DNA from: UBA4661 sp002405405 | GTDB lineage: Bacteria; Bacteroidota; Ignavibacteria; Kapaibacteriales; UBA4661 | Assembly (NCBI GenBank): GCA_036847245.1 | Contig: DAIUAL010000046.1 | Span: forward strand, 1-18,195 | Direction: 5' to 3' | Length of the DNA: 18,195 nucleotides | Made by a program: the position numbers and the translations under genes | The notes under the pieces: model-generated | Told to the model about the DNA's origin: nothing | Database searches by the model: none | The model's input: the letters and a program-made list of their open reading frames with translations, nothing else | Part shown: piece after piece, positions 1 to 7,832 of the stretch | Layout: every line of letters begins with the position of its first letter | Position numbering within the stretch: position 1 is the first letter of the stretch

Positions 1-1
1 C

Positions 2-118
2 AACTACTATTCTCGTTTTCGTCCGGCTGAGTTGTTGATTTATGAAGTGCAAACGCATTTAATTCGCGAGCGCGAAACATTTGAAGATTTATTGCGTCAC
101 CAAATTCAACTGTTCTAA
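2..118 (+). CDS. C-terminal end of an unidentified protein (partial)
   Basis: An open frame enters from the left edge and runs 38 codons to a TAA at 116-118. The visible tail is rich in charged and aromatic residues (it ends RHQIQLF) and looks like coding sequence: no other stop interrupts it, and the next gene starts 60 bases later on the same strand. It holds no motif I recognise, so no function is given. It may share a transcript with the LOG-family gene downstream. Confidence 0.5.
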   Translation, partial: NYYSRFRPAELLIYEVQTHLIRERETFEDLLRHQIQLF

Positions 119-178
119 GTATAGTGTACTCGGTAAAGCACGAACATATTCTCATTTTTTGATTTTTACTTTTGATTT

Positions 179-1123
179 ATGGCAGCTAAAAAAACACCTC
201 GGCAAACAGAGTCTCTATCGAAAGAAGAGTCTGTTGCACAGAAAAAGCAGGAAAAGGCGTTAACGACTCCTGCATTCCCAAAACGCAAAAAAGCACCAAA
301 GCTTGCACGTGGTGAAAAAGCATACAAGGACATGAATTTTATCAATAGTACGGATGCGCGGCTTTTGCGAATTATGGCGGAGTATTTATATCCGAGTGCT
401 CATTTCAAACGTGAGCATGTTACCAATACCATTATCTTTTTTGGATCAGCACGAATTCTTTCGACTGAAGATTGGACCAACCAATATAACTCACTTCAGA
501 AGAAACTTGCTTCTTCCAAAAAAGAATCAGCCCAAACAGAAATTAAATCAAAAATCAAACGTTTGCAGTTACTCAAACCATATTGCAAACATTATGAAGA
601 TTGTGTCGAACTTGCTGAAATGGTAACGCAATGGTCATTGACACTCAAAGAAGAAAAGCGCTTCCTCATTTGTTCCGGTGGTGGTCCCGGTATCATGGAA
701 GCGGCAAATAGGGGCGCGTATGAGGCGAATGGTAAATCTATTGGCTTAAATATCAGTTTGCCATTTGAGCAAAATCCGAATCCCTTTATCTCGCCGGAAC
801 TCAACTTTGAATTCCACTACTTTTTCATGAGAAAATATTGGTTTTCATACTTTGCTCGCGCTTTTGTGGTCATGCCCGGTGGTTTTGGGACTATGGATGA
901 ATTTTTTGAATTATTGACCTTGGTACAGACACGCAAAATCAGGCGTCAGTTACCAATTATTCTCTATGGTTCGGAATTTTGGAAGAAACTGATTAATATG
1001 GATTTTCTTGCACAATCAGGTATGATCTCTCCTGAAGATATACATCTTTTTCACTATGCAGATACACCTCAGGAAGCATTTGCCTATTTGCAGGAATCTT
1101 TGGCGCGAATACATGGGTTATAA
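179..1123 (+). CDS. LOG family protein (TIGR00730-type Rossmann fold, putative nucleoside 5'-monophosphate phosphoribohydrolase)
   Basis: The 314-residue protein carries both hallmarks of the LOG / 'lysine decarboxylase-like' family: SGGGPGIMEAAN at residues 166-177 and PGGFGTMDE at 233-241, plus the first-strand motif FGSAR at 88-92. Family members cleave nucleoside 5'-monophosphates (cytokinin-type or AMP) to the free base and ribose 5-phosphate in the cytoplasm; the true substrate here is unknown. The protein is longer than the compact LOG enzymes (about 180-200 residues). It has a Lys-rich, probably disordered N-terminus (about 1-48) and a charged helical insert (about 95-140) between the first strand and the SGGGPG motif, as in the longer bacterial LOG subfamily. 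The ATG at 179 is preceded by a T-rich stretch without a Shine-Dalgarno sequence. The alternative name 'lysine decarboxylase' is a historical misannotation. Confidence 0.9.
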   Translation: MAAKKTPRQTESLSKEESVAQKKQEKALTTPAFPKRKKAPKLARGEKAYKDMNFINSTDARLLRIMAEYLYPSAHFKREHVTNTIIFFGSARILSTEDWTNQYNSLQKKLASSKKESAQTEIKSKIKRLQLLKPYCKHYEDCVELAEMVTQWSLTLKEEKRFLICSGGGPGIMEAANRGAYEANGKSIGLNISLPFEQNPNPFISPELNFEFHYFFMRKYWFSYFARAFVVMPGGFGTMDEFFELLTLVQTRKIRRQLPIILYGSEFWKKLINMDFLAQSGMISPEDIHLFHYADTPQEAFAYLQESLARIHGL

Positions 1124-1124
1124 G

Positions 1125-1139
1125 CAATGATAATCATTG
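1125..1139. promoter_or_regulatory. Fur-box-like palindrome upstream of the SirB1-like gene
   Basis: CAATGAT-A-ATCATTG is a perfect 7+1+7 palindrome directly after the LOG stop codon. Its central 13 bases are identical to the core of the classical 19-bp Fur consensus (GATAATGATAATCATTATC); the three outer positions on each side do not match. Two further ATGATAAT cores lie at 1189-1196 and 1207-1214, around the possible starts of the next gene. It could be an operator for a Fur-family regulator, but no promoter elements could be assigned and AT-rich sequence can give such matches by chance. Confidence 0.35.
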
Positions 1140-1181
1140 AATGGTGTTTGTACACACACTCTTGCACTTCGAGATAGTTGT

Positions 1182-2165
1182 ATGCGTAATGATAATTGTA
1201 TGGAGCATGATAATCAAGCTCTTCAGGAGGCAATCGCCGTACTGCCAAAGCATTGCTCCTCAGCAGAGTTTGCATCGGTTGTTGCCCTACTTGATGACTC
1301 GTCGCCAAGTGTTGTAGAAGCGATTACACACAAGGTTCAGTTGTGGGGGAATGATCTTGCTCCTGCTTTGCGCATTTTAGCACAACGTTCTACTGAGAAA
1401 AATGCTCGTGTGATGGCAACAGCACTCTTGCAAGTGCTACAGCGGAATGCTATTGTGGAATTACATTATGCTATGGTTGAGGCTATTGTGATAGGGCAAG
1501 ATATTCCGTTAGAGTCCTCATTGGTTTTATTGTCGCGTTTTGGATATCCTGAAACATCAGCACAAGATATATCTGATCTTTTTGATGAAATGGCTTTGAG
1601 GGTCCATGCACACTTTATGAAGAATGAGGTGCATACTGACTTAACACTGCTCATATGTTTGAATCGTGTTTTCTTTGAAGAGTATCATTTTCAGGCACCG
1701 GAGTCGACGCGCTATTATGATACAGATAATTGTTATGTGTATTCAAGTTTGAAACATCGTATAGGCATTCCAATTACGTTGGCGACCGCATATATGCTTG
1801 TGGCGGAACGTTGCGGAATTGAATTGCATGGTATCGGTATGCCGGCGCACTTTATTGTATTTCATCCCGAACTAAATCTGTTTATTGATCCTTTCAACAG
1901 CGGTTCATTTCTTTCCAAAGAAGATTGCAGACGATATATCGAACAATCCGGTTTGGATTACGATGAAAAGTATATGCATCGATCCTCGCATGTTCATATC
2001 ATACTTCGTATGTTTCGAAATCTTATTATGTGCTACACAAAAGTGGTCGAAAACTCTGTTCAATTTTTTCCTGAAGAGCGAGTACAAGGAGCTTGGGAAA
2101 AATCGATGCTGGAAAGATATCACAAGCAAGTTTTTGATATGCTGATGAATAATGGTATGGTATAG
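1182..2165 (+). CDS. SirB1 family protein (transglutaminase-like core with helical N-terminal repeats)
   Basis: The N-terminal third (about residues 20-100) is helical and HEAT-like. The C-terminal part matches the SirB1 / Transglut_core2 family. Seen from the ATG at 1182: LNRVFF at 160-165, YYDTDNCY at 178-185, HRIGIPITLA at 192-201, GIGMPAHF at 217-224 (His223) and IDPFNSG at 235-241. Members of this family keep the transglutaminase fold but usually not the catalytic Cys, and here the GIPITLA segment has none, so enzymatic activity is doubtful. The usual PGHF is PAHF. The biochemical role of the family is not established. Two ATGs are possible, at 1182 and 1200; both fall inside a cluster of ATGATAAT repeats, so the start is uncertain. 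It lies 58 bases after the LOG gene on the same strand. Confidence 0.8.
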   Translation: MRNDNCMEHDNQALQEAIAVLPKHCSSAEFASVVALLDDSSPSVVEAITHKVQLWGNDLAPALRILAQRSTEKNARVMATALLQVLQRNAIVELHYAMVEAIVIGQDIPLESSLVLLSRFGYPETSAQDISDLFDEMALRVHAHFMKNEVHTDLTLLICLNRVFFEEYHFQAPESTRYYDTDNCYVYSSLKHRIGIPITLATAYMLVAERCGIELHGIGMPAHFIVFHPELNLFIDPFNSGSFLSKEDCRRYIEQSGLDYDEKYMHRSSHVHIILRMFRNLIMCYTKVVENSVQFFPEERVQGAWEKSMLERYHKQVFDMLMNNGMV

Positions 2166-2198
2166 TATTATGGATATTGTGATGAACATTGCACAAGT

Positions 2199-2567
2199 AT
2201 GATAATCGTCATCCTTTCGCGCACAGAGCGGTTACATAAAAAAATATTGTTGCTTCAAGATCGTGCTCATTTCAAAAACAAGGTGCTTATTGCAACAACA
2301 CTTGATGATGCACGAGCTTTGTTGGAGCAGTATCCACAGCCACAATGGCTTGTTGATATTTCAACCGATACTGACGATATGATGCTGATTGTCAAGCAAT
2401 TACATGAACAATATGAGCAAACTCAAAAGCCATGTCCCGAGTGCATTGCCGGATCGCATTCTGTCGAGCCGGCAATGATTCAACAAATAAGATTACATCA
2501 CATTACGATGGTTGTACCATTATATAAATTTGAAGAAATCATCAAAGCTCTCATTGAGCAAATGTAA
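2199..2567 (+). CDS. Small CheY-like (degenerate receiver-like) protein, function unknown
   Basis: The 122 residues alternate predicted strands and helices in the order of a response-regulator receiver: strands near 2-6, 29-32, 50-54, 82-86 and 103-107, with helices between. Asp53, at the end of the third strand (WLVD), sits where the phosphoacceptor Asp would be. The acidic pair expected after strand 1 is absent (SRTER instead), and the conserved Lys-Pro after strand 5 is replaced by VVPLYKF, keeping Pro but not Lys. If the fold is right, it is a pseudo-receiver unlikely to be phosphorylated in the normal way. This is a fold guess from secondary structure, not a recognised family. It starts 33 bases after the SirB1-like gene; the first bases of the gene repeat the ATGATAATC core seen upstream of that gene. 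Confidence 0.55.
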   Translation: MIIVILSRTERLHKKILLLQDRAHFKNKVLIATTLDDARALLEQYPQPQWLVDISTDTDDMMLIVKQLHEQYEQTQKPCPECIAGSHSVEPAMIQQIRLHHITMVVPLYKFEEIIKALIEQM

Positions 2568-2586
2568 ATACTATAACCTTCTTATA

Positions 2587-2610
2587 CAGAGGTTCTCTGG
2601 CGATTTTTTT
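2587..2610 (+). terminator. Weak terminator-like hairpin before argS
   Basis: CAGAG-GTT-CTCTG (2587-2599) can form a 5-bp stem with a 3-base loop, followed after four bases by a run of seven T (2604-2610). The stem is short and the T run does not start directly at its foot, so efficiency is doubtful. The same T run also forms part of the T-rich leader typical of starts in this window. Confidence 0.3.
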
Positions 2611-2632
2611 GTTTACTCTTTCATCATTATAT

Positions 2633-4279
2633 ATGGAATTTCTTCGTTCTCTTCTTCGTTCTGCTGTTGCCATTGTCCTGAAGGATATTCCTCCGGATGA
2701 ACTTCCGGCAGTCCATTTGGAAAAACCACGTCAACCCGAGCATGGAGATATTGCAACAAATATCGCCATGATGCTTGCCAAGCAGTTCAAGAGAAATCCT
2801 CGTGCCCTTGCTGATGCTATCGTGGCACAACTTCCATCGCATGAGTGGATTGCATCTGTTGAGGTTGCAGGAGCAGGATTTATCAATGTGCGATTCACGC
2901 CAGCATATTTTCATCATGTTATTGCAGAACTTGATGATCTACGTGATGATATTGGTCGAAATACAAGTGGAGCTGGACAAACCGTTAATGTTGAATATGT
3001 GAGTGCAAATCCAACAGGGCTCTTGCATGTAGGGCATGGTCGAAATGCTGCAGTGGGCGACTGCGTTGCAAACTTGTATGAGTGGAATGGGTATTCTGTT
3101 ACACGTGAATACTATTTCAATAATGCAGGCAATCAGATGAACACACTTGCATTATCAGTTCATGCACGGTATTGTCAAATCGTAAAAGATAAAGATTATC
3201 CTATGCCGGATGATGGATATGGCGGCGAGTATATCATTGAGATTGCACAAGGACTTGCTGACAAGTATGGTTCATCATTGATTGAGTTTACTGACGAAAC
3301 AAAAGAAATTTGCCGTAAAGCCGGTGAAGAGTGGTGTTTTGCCGCTATCAAAAAAACCATGCTCGAAATGCGTATCCATCACGACGAATATTTTAATGAA
3401 GACTCGTTGTATTCATCAGGTAAAGTTCTCAAGACTATTGAAGCACTTCGCGCCAAAGAGATGGTTTATGAGCATGACGGAGCTACATGGTTAGCTCTCT
3501 CCAAAATGGGTTTAGAAAAGGACCGCGTGATCGTCAAATCAACCGGTGAGCCAACATATCGCCTTCCTGATATTGCCTATCATGTAGAAAAGTTATCGCG
3601 TGGCTATGATGTTGTTGTTGATGTTTTTGGTGCTGATCACATTGCCACAATACCGGATGTTATGGCGGCATGTGCTTCTTTGGGGTATGATACTTCAAAA
3701 ATCCGTGTATTGATTTACCAATTTTTGACTGTTGTAAAAGATGGTGAAATTGTCAAAGCATCAAAGCGTTTGGGAACAGGGTATGCGCTTGATGATTTGA
3801 TTGAGGATGTTGGCGTCGATGTGGCGCGTTTCTTCTTTATAATGCGTGGAATCAACACGCATCTTGAGTTTGACATCAATCTAGCAAAAGAGCAATCGGA
3901 AAAAAATCCGGTATTCTACTTGCAGTATGCCCACGCACGTATTGCGGGTGTACTACGCAATGCAAAAGAGCAAGGTGTGCGATTACCTCATGACATTGAT
4001 TTTACTTCTCTCGTGCATCCTTCAGAAATTGCTTTGATTACGGAACTTGAAAGTATGAGCGGTGTTGTCTATCGTGCTGCACAAGCAGGAGAACCACAGA
4101 TGATTGCCGAGTATTTACGTGGAGTTGCAGGTGCATTTCATAAGTTCTATCATGATTGTAGAATCTTGGGTGAAGAGCAATCATTGCTCCTTGCGCGACT
4201 GGGGCTTGCTCGCGTAGCAATGCGAGTTCTACGCAATGGACTACGGATTTTAGGTGTTTCTGCACCTCAGAGCATGTAA
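2633..4279 (+). CDS. argS: Arginine--tRNA ligase (class I)
   Basis: This cytoplasmic enzyme charges tRNA-Arg with arginine using ATP. The 548 residues show the full bacterial ArgRS plan. The N-terminal additional domain carries EKPRQPEHGDIATNIA at about 30-45. The class I signature lies in SANPTGLLHVGH (HVGH at 132-135). A KMSKS-equivalent KASKR is at 375-379, followed by the typical GYALDDLIEDVGVDVARF segment. A DALR anticodon-binding domain includes FYLQYAHARI, and the terminal NGLRILGVSAPQSM is the usual end of the family. The ATG at 2633 is preferred to an in-frame TTG at 2609 because family homology begins there. No key residue is missing; the relaxed KASKR is within the family range. 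It stands between the SirB1-like group and the MoxR operon on the same strand. Confidence 0.97.
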   Translation: MEFLRSLLRSAVAIVLKDIPPDELPAVHLEKPRQPEHGDIATNIAMMLAKQFKRNPRALADAIVAQLPSHEWIASVEVAGAGFINVRFTPAYFHHVIAELDDLRDDIGRNTSGAGQTVNVEYVSANPTGLLHVGHGRNAAVGDCVANLYEWNGYSVTREYYFNNAGNQMNTLALSVHARYCQIVKDKDYPMPDDGYGGEYIIEIAQGLADKYGSSLIEFTDETKEICRKAGEEWCFAAIKKTMLEMRIHHDEYFNEDSLYSSGKVLKTIEALRAKEMVYEHDGATWLALSKMGLEKDRVIVKSTGEPTYRLPDIAYHVEKLSRGYDVVVDVFGADHIATIPDVMAACASLGYDTSKIRVLIYQFLTVVKDGEIVKASKRLGTGYALDDLIEDVGVDVARFFFIMRGINTHLEFDINLAKEQSEKNPVFYLQYAHARIAGVLRNAKEQGVRLPHDIDFTSLVHPSEIALITELESMSGVVYRAAQAGEPQMIAEYLRGVAGAFHKFYHDCRILGEEQSLLLARLGLARVAMRVLRNGLRILGVSAPQSM

Positions 4280-4319
4280 CTGGTCATAGTGTTGTTTGTA
4301 TTGTTTTTGGTCTTCAATT

Positions 4320-5294
4320 ATGGCATTTCCTACAGTTGCCCTTGCTTGGATTGAGAAAGCACGTACCGAAATTCACAAGGTAGTGATTGGGCAAGAAGCG
4401 TTTATTGATGCTCTCTTTATTGGTTTGTTGTCAGGAGGGCATATTTTAGTGGAGGGATTGCCCGGATTAGCAAAAACATTGACAATTAAATCTTTTGCGC
4501 AGGCATTGGATGTCGATTGTAAGCGAGTACAATGTACACCTGATATGTTGCCTTCAGATATTACCGGTGCAATGATATATAATCAGCATACTGCTTCTTT
4601 TACAGTGCGCAAGGGTCCCGTTTTTGCTCATATTGTATTGGCTGATGAGATCAATCGTACACCTGCTAAAGTTCAATCGGCACTGATGGAAGCCATGGCT
4701 GAACAGCAAGTAACTATTGGTGATACAACATATAAATTACCTTCTCCTTTTATGGTGCTTGCAACACAAAATCCCGTTGAGCAAGAGGGTACATATATGC
4801 TCCCTGAAGCGCAACTCGATCGTTTTATGATGAAATGCTTTGTTTCGTATCCCACCAAGGCTGAAGAACAGAAAATTCTTGCGCTTGCGTCGCAATCATC
4901 ACTGCCAAAGATCAAGAATGTTTGTTCCGCCGAAGATATTCTGCAAGCACGTTTAGTAATTGAAAGCATTCATGCGGACGAAAAAATTATTGATTACATT
5001 TTAACCTTGGTTGAGGCATCGCGGACACCACAAACACAGAAGTCAAAAGCAATACAAGCATTGTCATCACATATTGAATATGGTATTTCGCCTCGTGGGA
5101 CAATTGCCTTGCTTCGTGCGTCAAAAGTTCGTGCAGCAATGAAAGGACGCGCTTATATTACTCCTGACGATGTACAGAGTTTATTTTTTTCGATTTGTGA
5201 ACATCGAGTACAAACGACTTTTTCAGCACATAGTATGGGAATAACAGCTCGTTCAGTTCTTGAAACACTTCTTCGTGAAATTCCACGTCCATGA
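4320..5294 (+). CDS. moxR: MoxR-family AAA+ ATPase of the Bat locus
   Basis: A 324-residue MoxR-type AAA+ ATPase. Walker A is GLPGLAKT at 46-53, Walker B is LADE at 97-100 followed by INR, sensor 1 lies in ATQNP at 128-132, and the LPEAQLDRF segment at 141-149 supplies the arginine-finger region. MoxR proteins form cytoplasmic ring chaperones that work on VWA-domain partners encoded next to them; here the next gene is a DUF58 protein and BatA/BatB-type VWA proteins follow further on. The ATG at 4320 is chosen over the TTG at 4296. The stop TGA overlaps the next start in an ATGA (5291-5294), which implies translational coupling. All catalytic motifs are intact. Confidence 0.93.
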   Translation: MAFPTVALAWIEKARTEIHKVVIGQEAFIDALFIGLLSGGHILVEGLPGLAKTLTIKSFAQALDVDCKRVQCTPDMLPSDITGAMIYNQHTASFTVRKGPVFAHIVLADEINRTPAKVQSALMEAMAEQQVTIGDTTYKLPSPFMVLATQNPVEQEGTYMLPEAQLDRFMMKCFVSYPTKAEEQKILALASQSSLPKIKNVCSAEDILQARLVIESIHADEKIIDYILTLVEASRTPQTQKSKAIQALSSHIEYGISPRGTIALLRASKVRAAMKGRAYITPDDVQSLFFSICEHRVQTTFSAHSMGITARSVLETLLREIPRP

Positions 5295-6268
5295 AATGGT
5301 GGGAGACATTGGCACAAACAATATCTGCTCATCCAAAAGTGGATGTCAGAAATGTTTCTGTTGAATATCTCTTACAAGCTGAGCGCATAGCGCATACTCT
5401 CAAGCAGATGCTTGTGCAAGCCCACACCATTGCAAATGGTTCTATGTTCGGCACTGTGCAGAGTTGGGTTAAGGGGCGGGGGGTTCAATTTGCTGGCATT
5501 CGAGTATACAGTGAAAGTGATGACGCTCGACTTATTGATTGGAATACTACAGCACGTTTACAAAAAACTATGGTGCGCTATGCCACTGAGGAACGCAACA
5601 ATGATGTATATGTTATCCTTGATGTTAGTGGCTCTATGATGTCGGGTATTGGCGTGCAACCCATACAAAACGGACTTTTGACCGTGCTCAGTTGTTTGTA
5701 TGCTATTGATCGTATGGGGGATGCTTTTTCGGTTATTGCTTTTTCACCTGCAAAAACATTTCCTATGGTTCAATGTTCGCCTCTCGGCAAAGGTGAAAAG
5801 CATATTATGCAGTCAGCGACATGTTTGATGCAAGAAATTCTTGCTGCATATCCAGATATTGAACACGCCTCCAATGTGCAACGGGGTGATGCACTCGAAG
5901 CAATGTTGCATCATGCGATACATTCTCTAAAAAAACGGAGTATTGTTTTTTTTATTTCAGATGGCATGACCAAGCTCGATCAGACGACAGTACGGCAATA
6001 TGCTATGGGAGCATTGCGAAAGCATGAATGTGTTTATATCGGTGTTCGACATGATGATACATTTCAGAAAGATCTTCATGCAGAATTTCTTGATGTTGAA
6101 TCAGGAAAGTCAATTTTCAGTTCATGGAAAACTCTGTTTCGTGATAACATTCAGCAATATGAAGCAACACTGTCCTATCTTAAGGATGTGGGGTTTCGTA
6201 TTGCCGATATCGCCCATGAACGTGATATTGCCCAGTCGCTACGAATATTGTTTCGACAATCGCGATAG
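5291..6268 (+). CDS. DUF58 domain protein (VWA-like, MoxR partner)
   Basis: A 325-residue soluble protein. The DUF58 signature runs from about 62 to 105: GRGVQFAGIRVY, then DDARLIDWNTTAR, then VRYATEERN. It leads directly into a VWA-type metal site, DVSGS at 111-115. DUF58 proteins are almost always encoded next to MoxR ATPases and are thought to be their substrates or adaptors. No membrane segment is visible, so it is probably cytoplasmic or peripheral. It overlaps the moxR stop by four bases. Its own TAG overlaps by one base a GTG that could start the next frame, so the three genes 4320-7140 look like one transcript. Confidence 0.92.
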   Translation: MKWWETLAQTISAHPKVDVRNVSVEYLLQAERIAHTLKQMLVQAHTIANGSMFGTVQSWVKGRGVQFAGIRVYSESDDARLIDWNTTARLQKTMVRYATEERNNDVYVILDVSGSMMSGIGVQPIQNGLLTVLSCLYAIDRMGDAFSVIAFSPAKTFPMVQCSPLGKGEKHIMQSATCLMQEILAAYPDIEHASNVQRGDALEAMLHHAIHSLKKRSIVFFISDGMTKLDQTTVRQYAMGALRKHECVYIGVRHDDTFQKDLHAEFLDVESGKSIFSSWKTLFRDNIQQYEATLSYLKDVGFRIADIAHERDIAQSLRILFRQSR

Positions 6269-6291
6269 TGAAGATGAGGGAAAGGAATATC

Positions 6292-7140
6292 ATGATGAAA
6301 TTATTTCATATCATGCTTGTTGCAATTTTATTTAGTGTCTTTGTGCAAAGTTCTTACGCACAAAGAGATACAAATATTAATACTTCTTTTGCTAGCATTG
6401 AACTTGGTTCTGTTATTGAACAATCTTTTGCTTTTGACGATTCTGTGATTACAGCAGTACAATCAAAACGTGCTCAATGTATTGCATTCAGCTCGATGGT
6501 GAATATTCTCAGAGTTGATCCACAGAAAAACAATGGTGTTATTCGATTTACTTTACAAGTGCTCGATCCTTCTTTGTCAGTGATTGCTGTAGGTGTCGTC
6601 AAGAGTTCACAGAAAAATTCTACACTTATTGCGACAGCATTTCGCAATGTTAAGGTAGTTGTTAAAAAAGATTCCTTAACAGCATTTCCTGTGGCGCAGT
6701 ATCTACCGTTAGAACTACCACAAGAGCAAACACTGAGTACATGGTTCAGTGTCGGCATTGGTGGTAGTATCGCCTTTCTTATTGTGATAGTGCATCAATG
6801 GATATTATTTCATAAGAGGAGTATTGAGCGGGCAATACTCCGCACGCAACAGCAGAAGGGTTTAACTATTGAGCAGTTATTTGAATTTCTACACGCAATG
6901 CAATCAAAAACAGCTCTTCACCTTCATGATATAGAAGAAGTGCTTAGTTTGCAATTGCAAGTGTCATCCAATGTTGTCCATGCCTGTCGAGAGATTATAC
7001 CGCAACATCTGCTTGCCTCATTGGACGAAATACGTTTTTCGGGAATTCTTCCTCAAGAAGCCGTCCTCAGAGATTCTCTTGACAAGATTGTCCATGCTTG
7101 CTCTGTGGTCATGGCTCAACACGAGCATGCTCAAGAGTAA
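6292..7140 (+). CDS. Exported/membrane protein of the Bat operon (position of DUF4381-like / BatE-type proteins)
   Basis: A 282-residue protein with a signal peptide at 1-23 (cleavage SYA|Q). A beta-rich extracytoplasmic region (about 24-150) follows, then one membrane segment at about 152-173 and a helical cytoplasmic tail (174-282). In Bat loci a small single-pass protein often sits between the DUF58 gene and batA, and the tail sequence LASLDEIRFSG fits that class loosely; I do not claim a named family. ATGs at 6292 and 6295 follow AAAGGA (6281-6286) at a reasonable distance. An upstream in-frame GTG at 6268 and ATG at 6274 would only add charged residues before the signal peptide. It follows DUF58 closely and should share its transcript. 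Confidence 0.7.
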   Translation: MMKLFHIMLVAILFSVFVQSSYAQRDTNINTSFASIELGSVIEQSFAFDDSVITAVQSKRAQCIAFSSMVNILRVDPQKNNGVIRFTLQVLDPSLSVIAVGVVKSSQKNSTLIATAFRNVKVVVKKDSLTAFPVAQYLPLELPQEQTLSTWFSVGIGGSIAFLIVIVHQWILFHKRSIERAILRTQQQKGLTIEQLFEFLHAMQSKTALHLHDIEEVLSLQLQVSSNVVHACREIIPQHLLASLDEIRFSGILPQEAVLRDSLDKIVHACSVVMAQHEHAQE

Positions 7141-7157
7141 GATGAGGGAAGAAAGTT

Positions 7158-7206
7158 CTCTCAGATAAACAAATTCATTGCTGTCATCGATGATGAGAGT
7201 TTTTTT
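7158..7206 (+). terminator. Terminator-like hairpin and T run after the MoxR-DUF58 operon
   Basis: CTCTCA (7158-7163) pairs with TGAGAG (7194-7199), directly followed by seven T (7200-7206). The loop is long (30 bases) and contains a small self-complementary TCATCGATGA. The position after the three-gene operon fits a terminator, but the short stem makes it uncertain, and the T run doubles as the leader of the next gene. Confidence 0.3.
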
Positions 7207-7226
7207 CTTTTTTCTTGGTGTGTTCT

Positions 7227-7805
7227 ATGCTCTGTCTTCAATGCGATTCCAACCCTGAATGGATTGATGTTGCAAAACATCATCTGATTGATATTATGAT
7301 TGACCATGCGCACTGCGAAAAGAAAGCTGCCGCAAATGGTATGTCAATGATTCAACGTTATCCTGAAAAATCCGAATTAGTGAAAGAAATGATTGCTCTT
7401 ATCAAAGAGGAAACAGAGCATTTCGAGCATGTCTTTAATGAATTGCAACGACGAGGCGTTCCGCTTAAGCGCGATCGTGGTGATAAATACGCACAATTGC
7501 TGACACAAAATATTCGTAAAAATGAACCCGAACGCCTTCTCGACATGCTCCTCGTTGATGCTTTGATTGAAGCACGTTCTTGTGAACGGTTTTCGATACT
7601 CTCGAAATGTGAAGATATTCCTCAGGATTTACGTGAATTTTATTTTTCCTTACTTGCGTCTGAAGCAGGGCATTATCGAACCTTTACTGATATTGCACGG
7701 TTGTATTTTCCTAAAGAACATGTCAAAGAGCGATTAGATGAACTCGCTCAAATCGAAGCAGACATTGTACGAAATCTTTCAAATGAACCAACGATTCATG
7801 GTTAA
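7227..7805 (+). CDS. miaE: tRNA-(ms2io6A)-hydroxylase-type diiron protein (MiaE family)
   Basis: MiaE hydroxylates the isopentenyl side chain of ms2i6A37 in tRNA, using O2 and a diiron centre. The 192-residue protein is close to the family length and has ferritin-like four-helix ligands with the right spacing: Glu31 (DHAHCEKKAA), Glu62-x-x-His65 (EETEHFEHV), Glu115 (LIEARSCERF) and Glu146-x-x-His149 (SEAGHY). The segments HFEHVFNELQRRGVPL, EARSCERF and SEAGHYRTF are typical of MiaE. The ATG at 7227 is preferred to a TTG at 7215. It is not related in function to the flanking Bat genes, though its oxygen-dependent reaction is a loose thematic link. It lies 27 bases before the S9 peptidase gene, so both may be co-transcribed. 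Confidence 0.88.
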   Translation: MLCLQCDSNPEWIDVAKHHLIDIMIDHAHCEKKAAANGMSMIQRYPEKSELVKEMIALIKEETEHFEHVFNELQRRGVPLKRDRGDKYAQLLTQNIRKNEPERLLDMLLVDALIEARSCERFSILSKCEDIPQDLREFYFSLLASEAGHYRTFTDIARLYFPKEHVKERLDELAQIEADIVRNLSNEPTIHG

Positions 7806-7832
7806 TCTTCCTCAATTTTTTTCTTCTGCATT

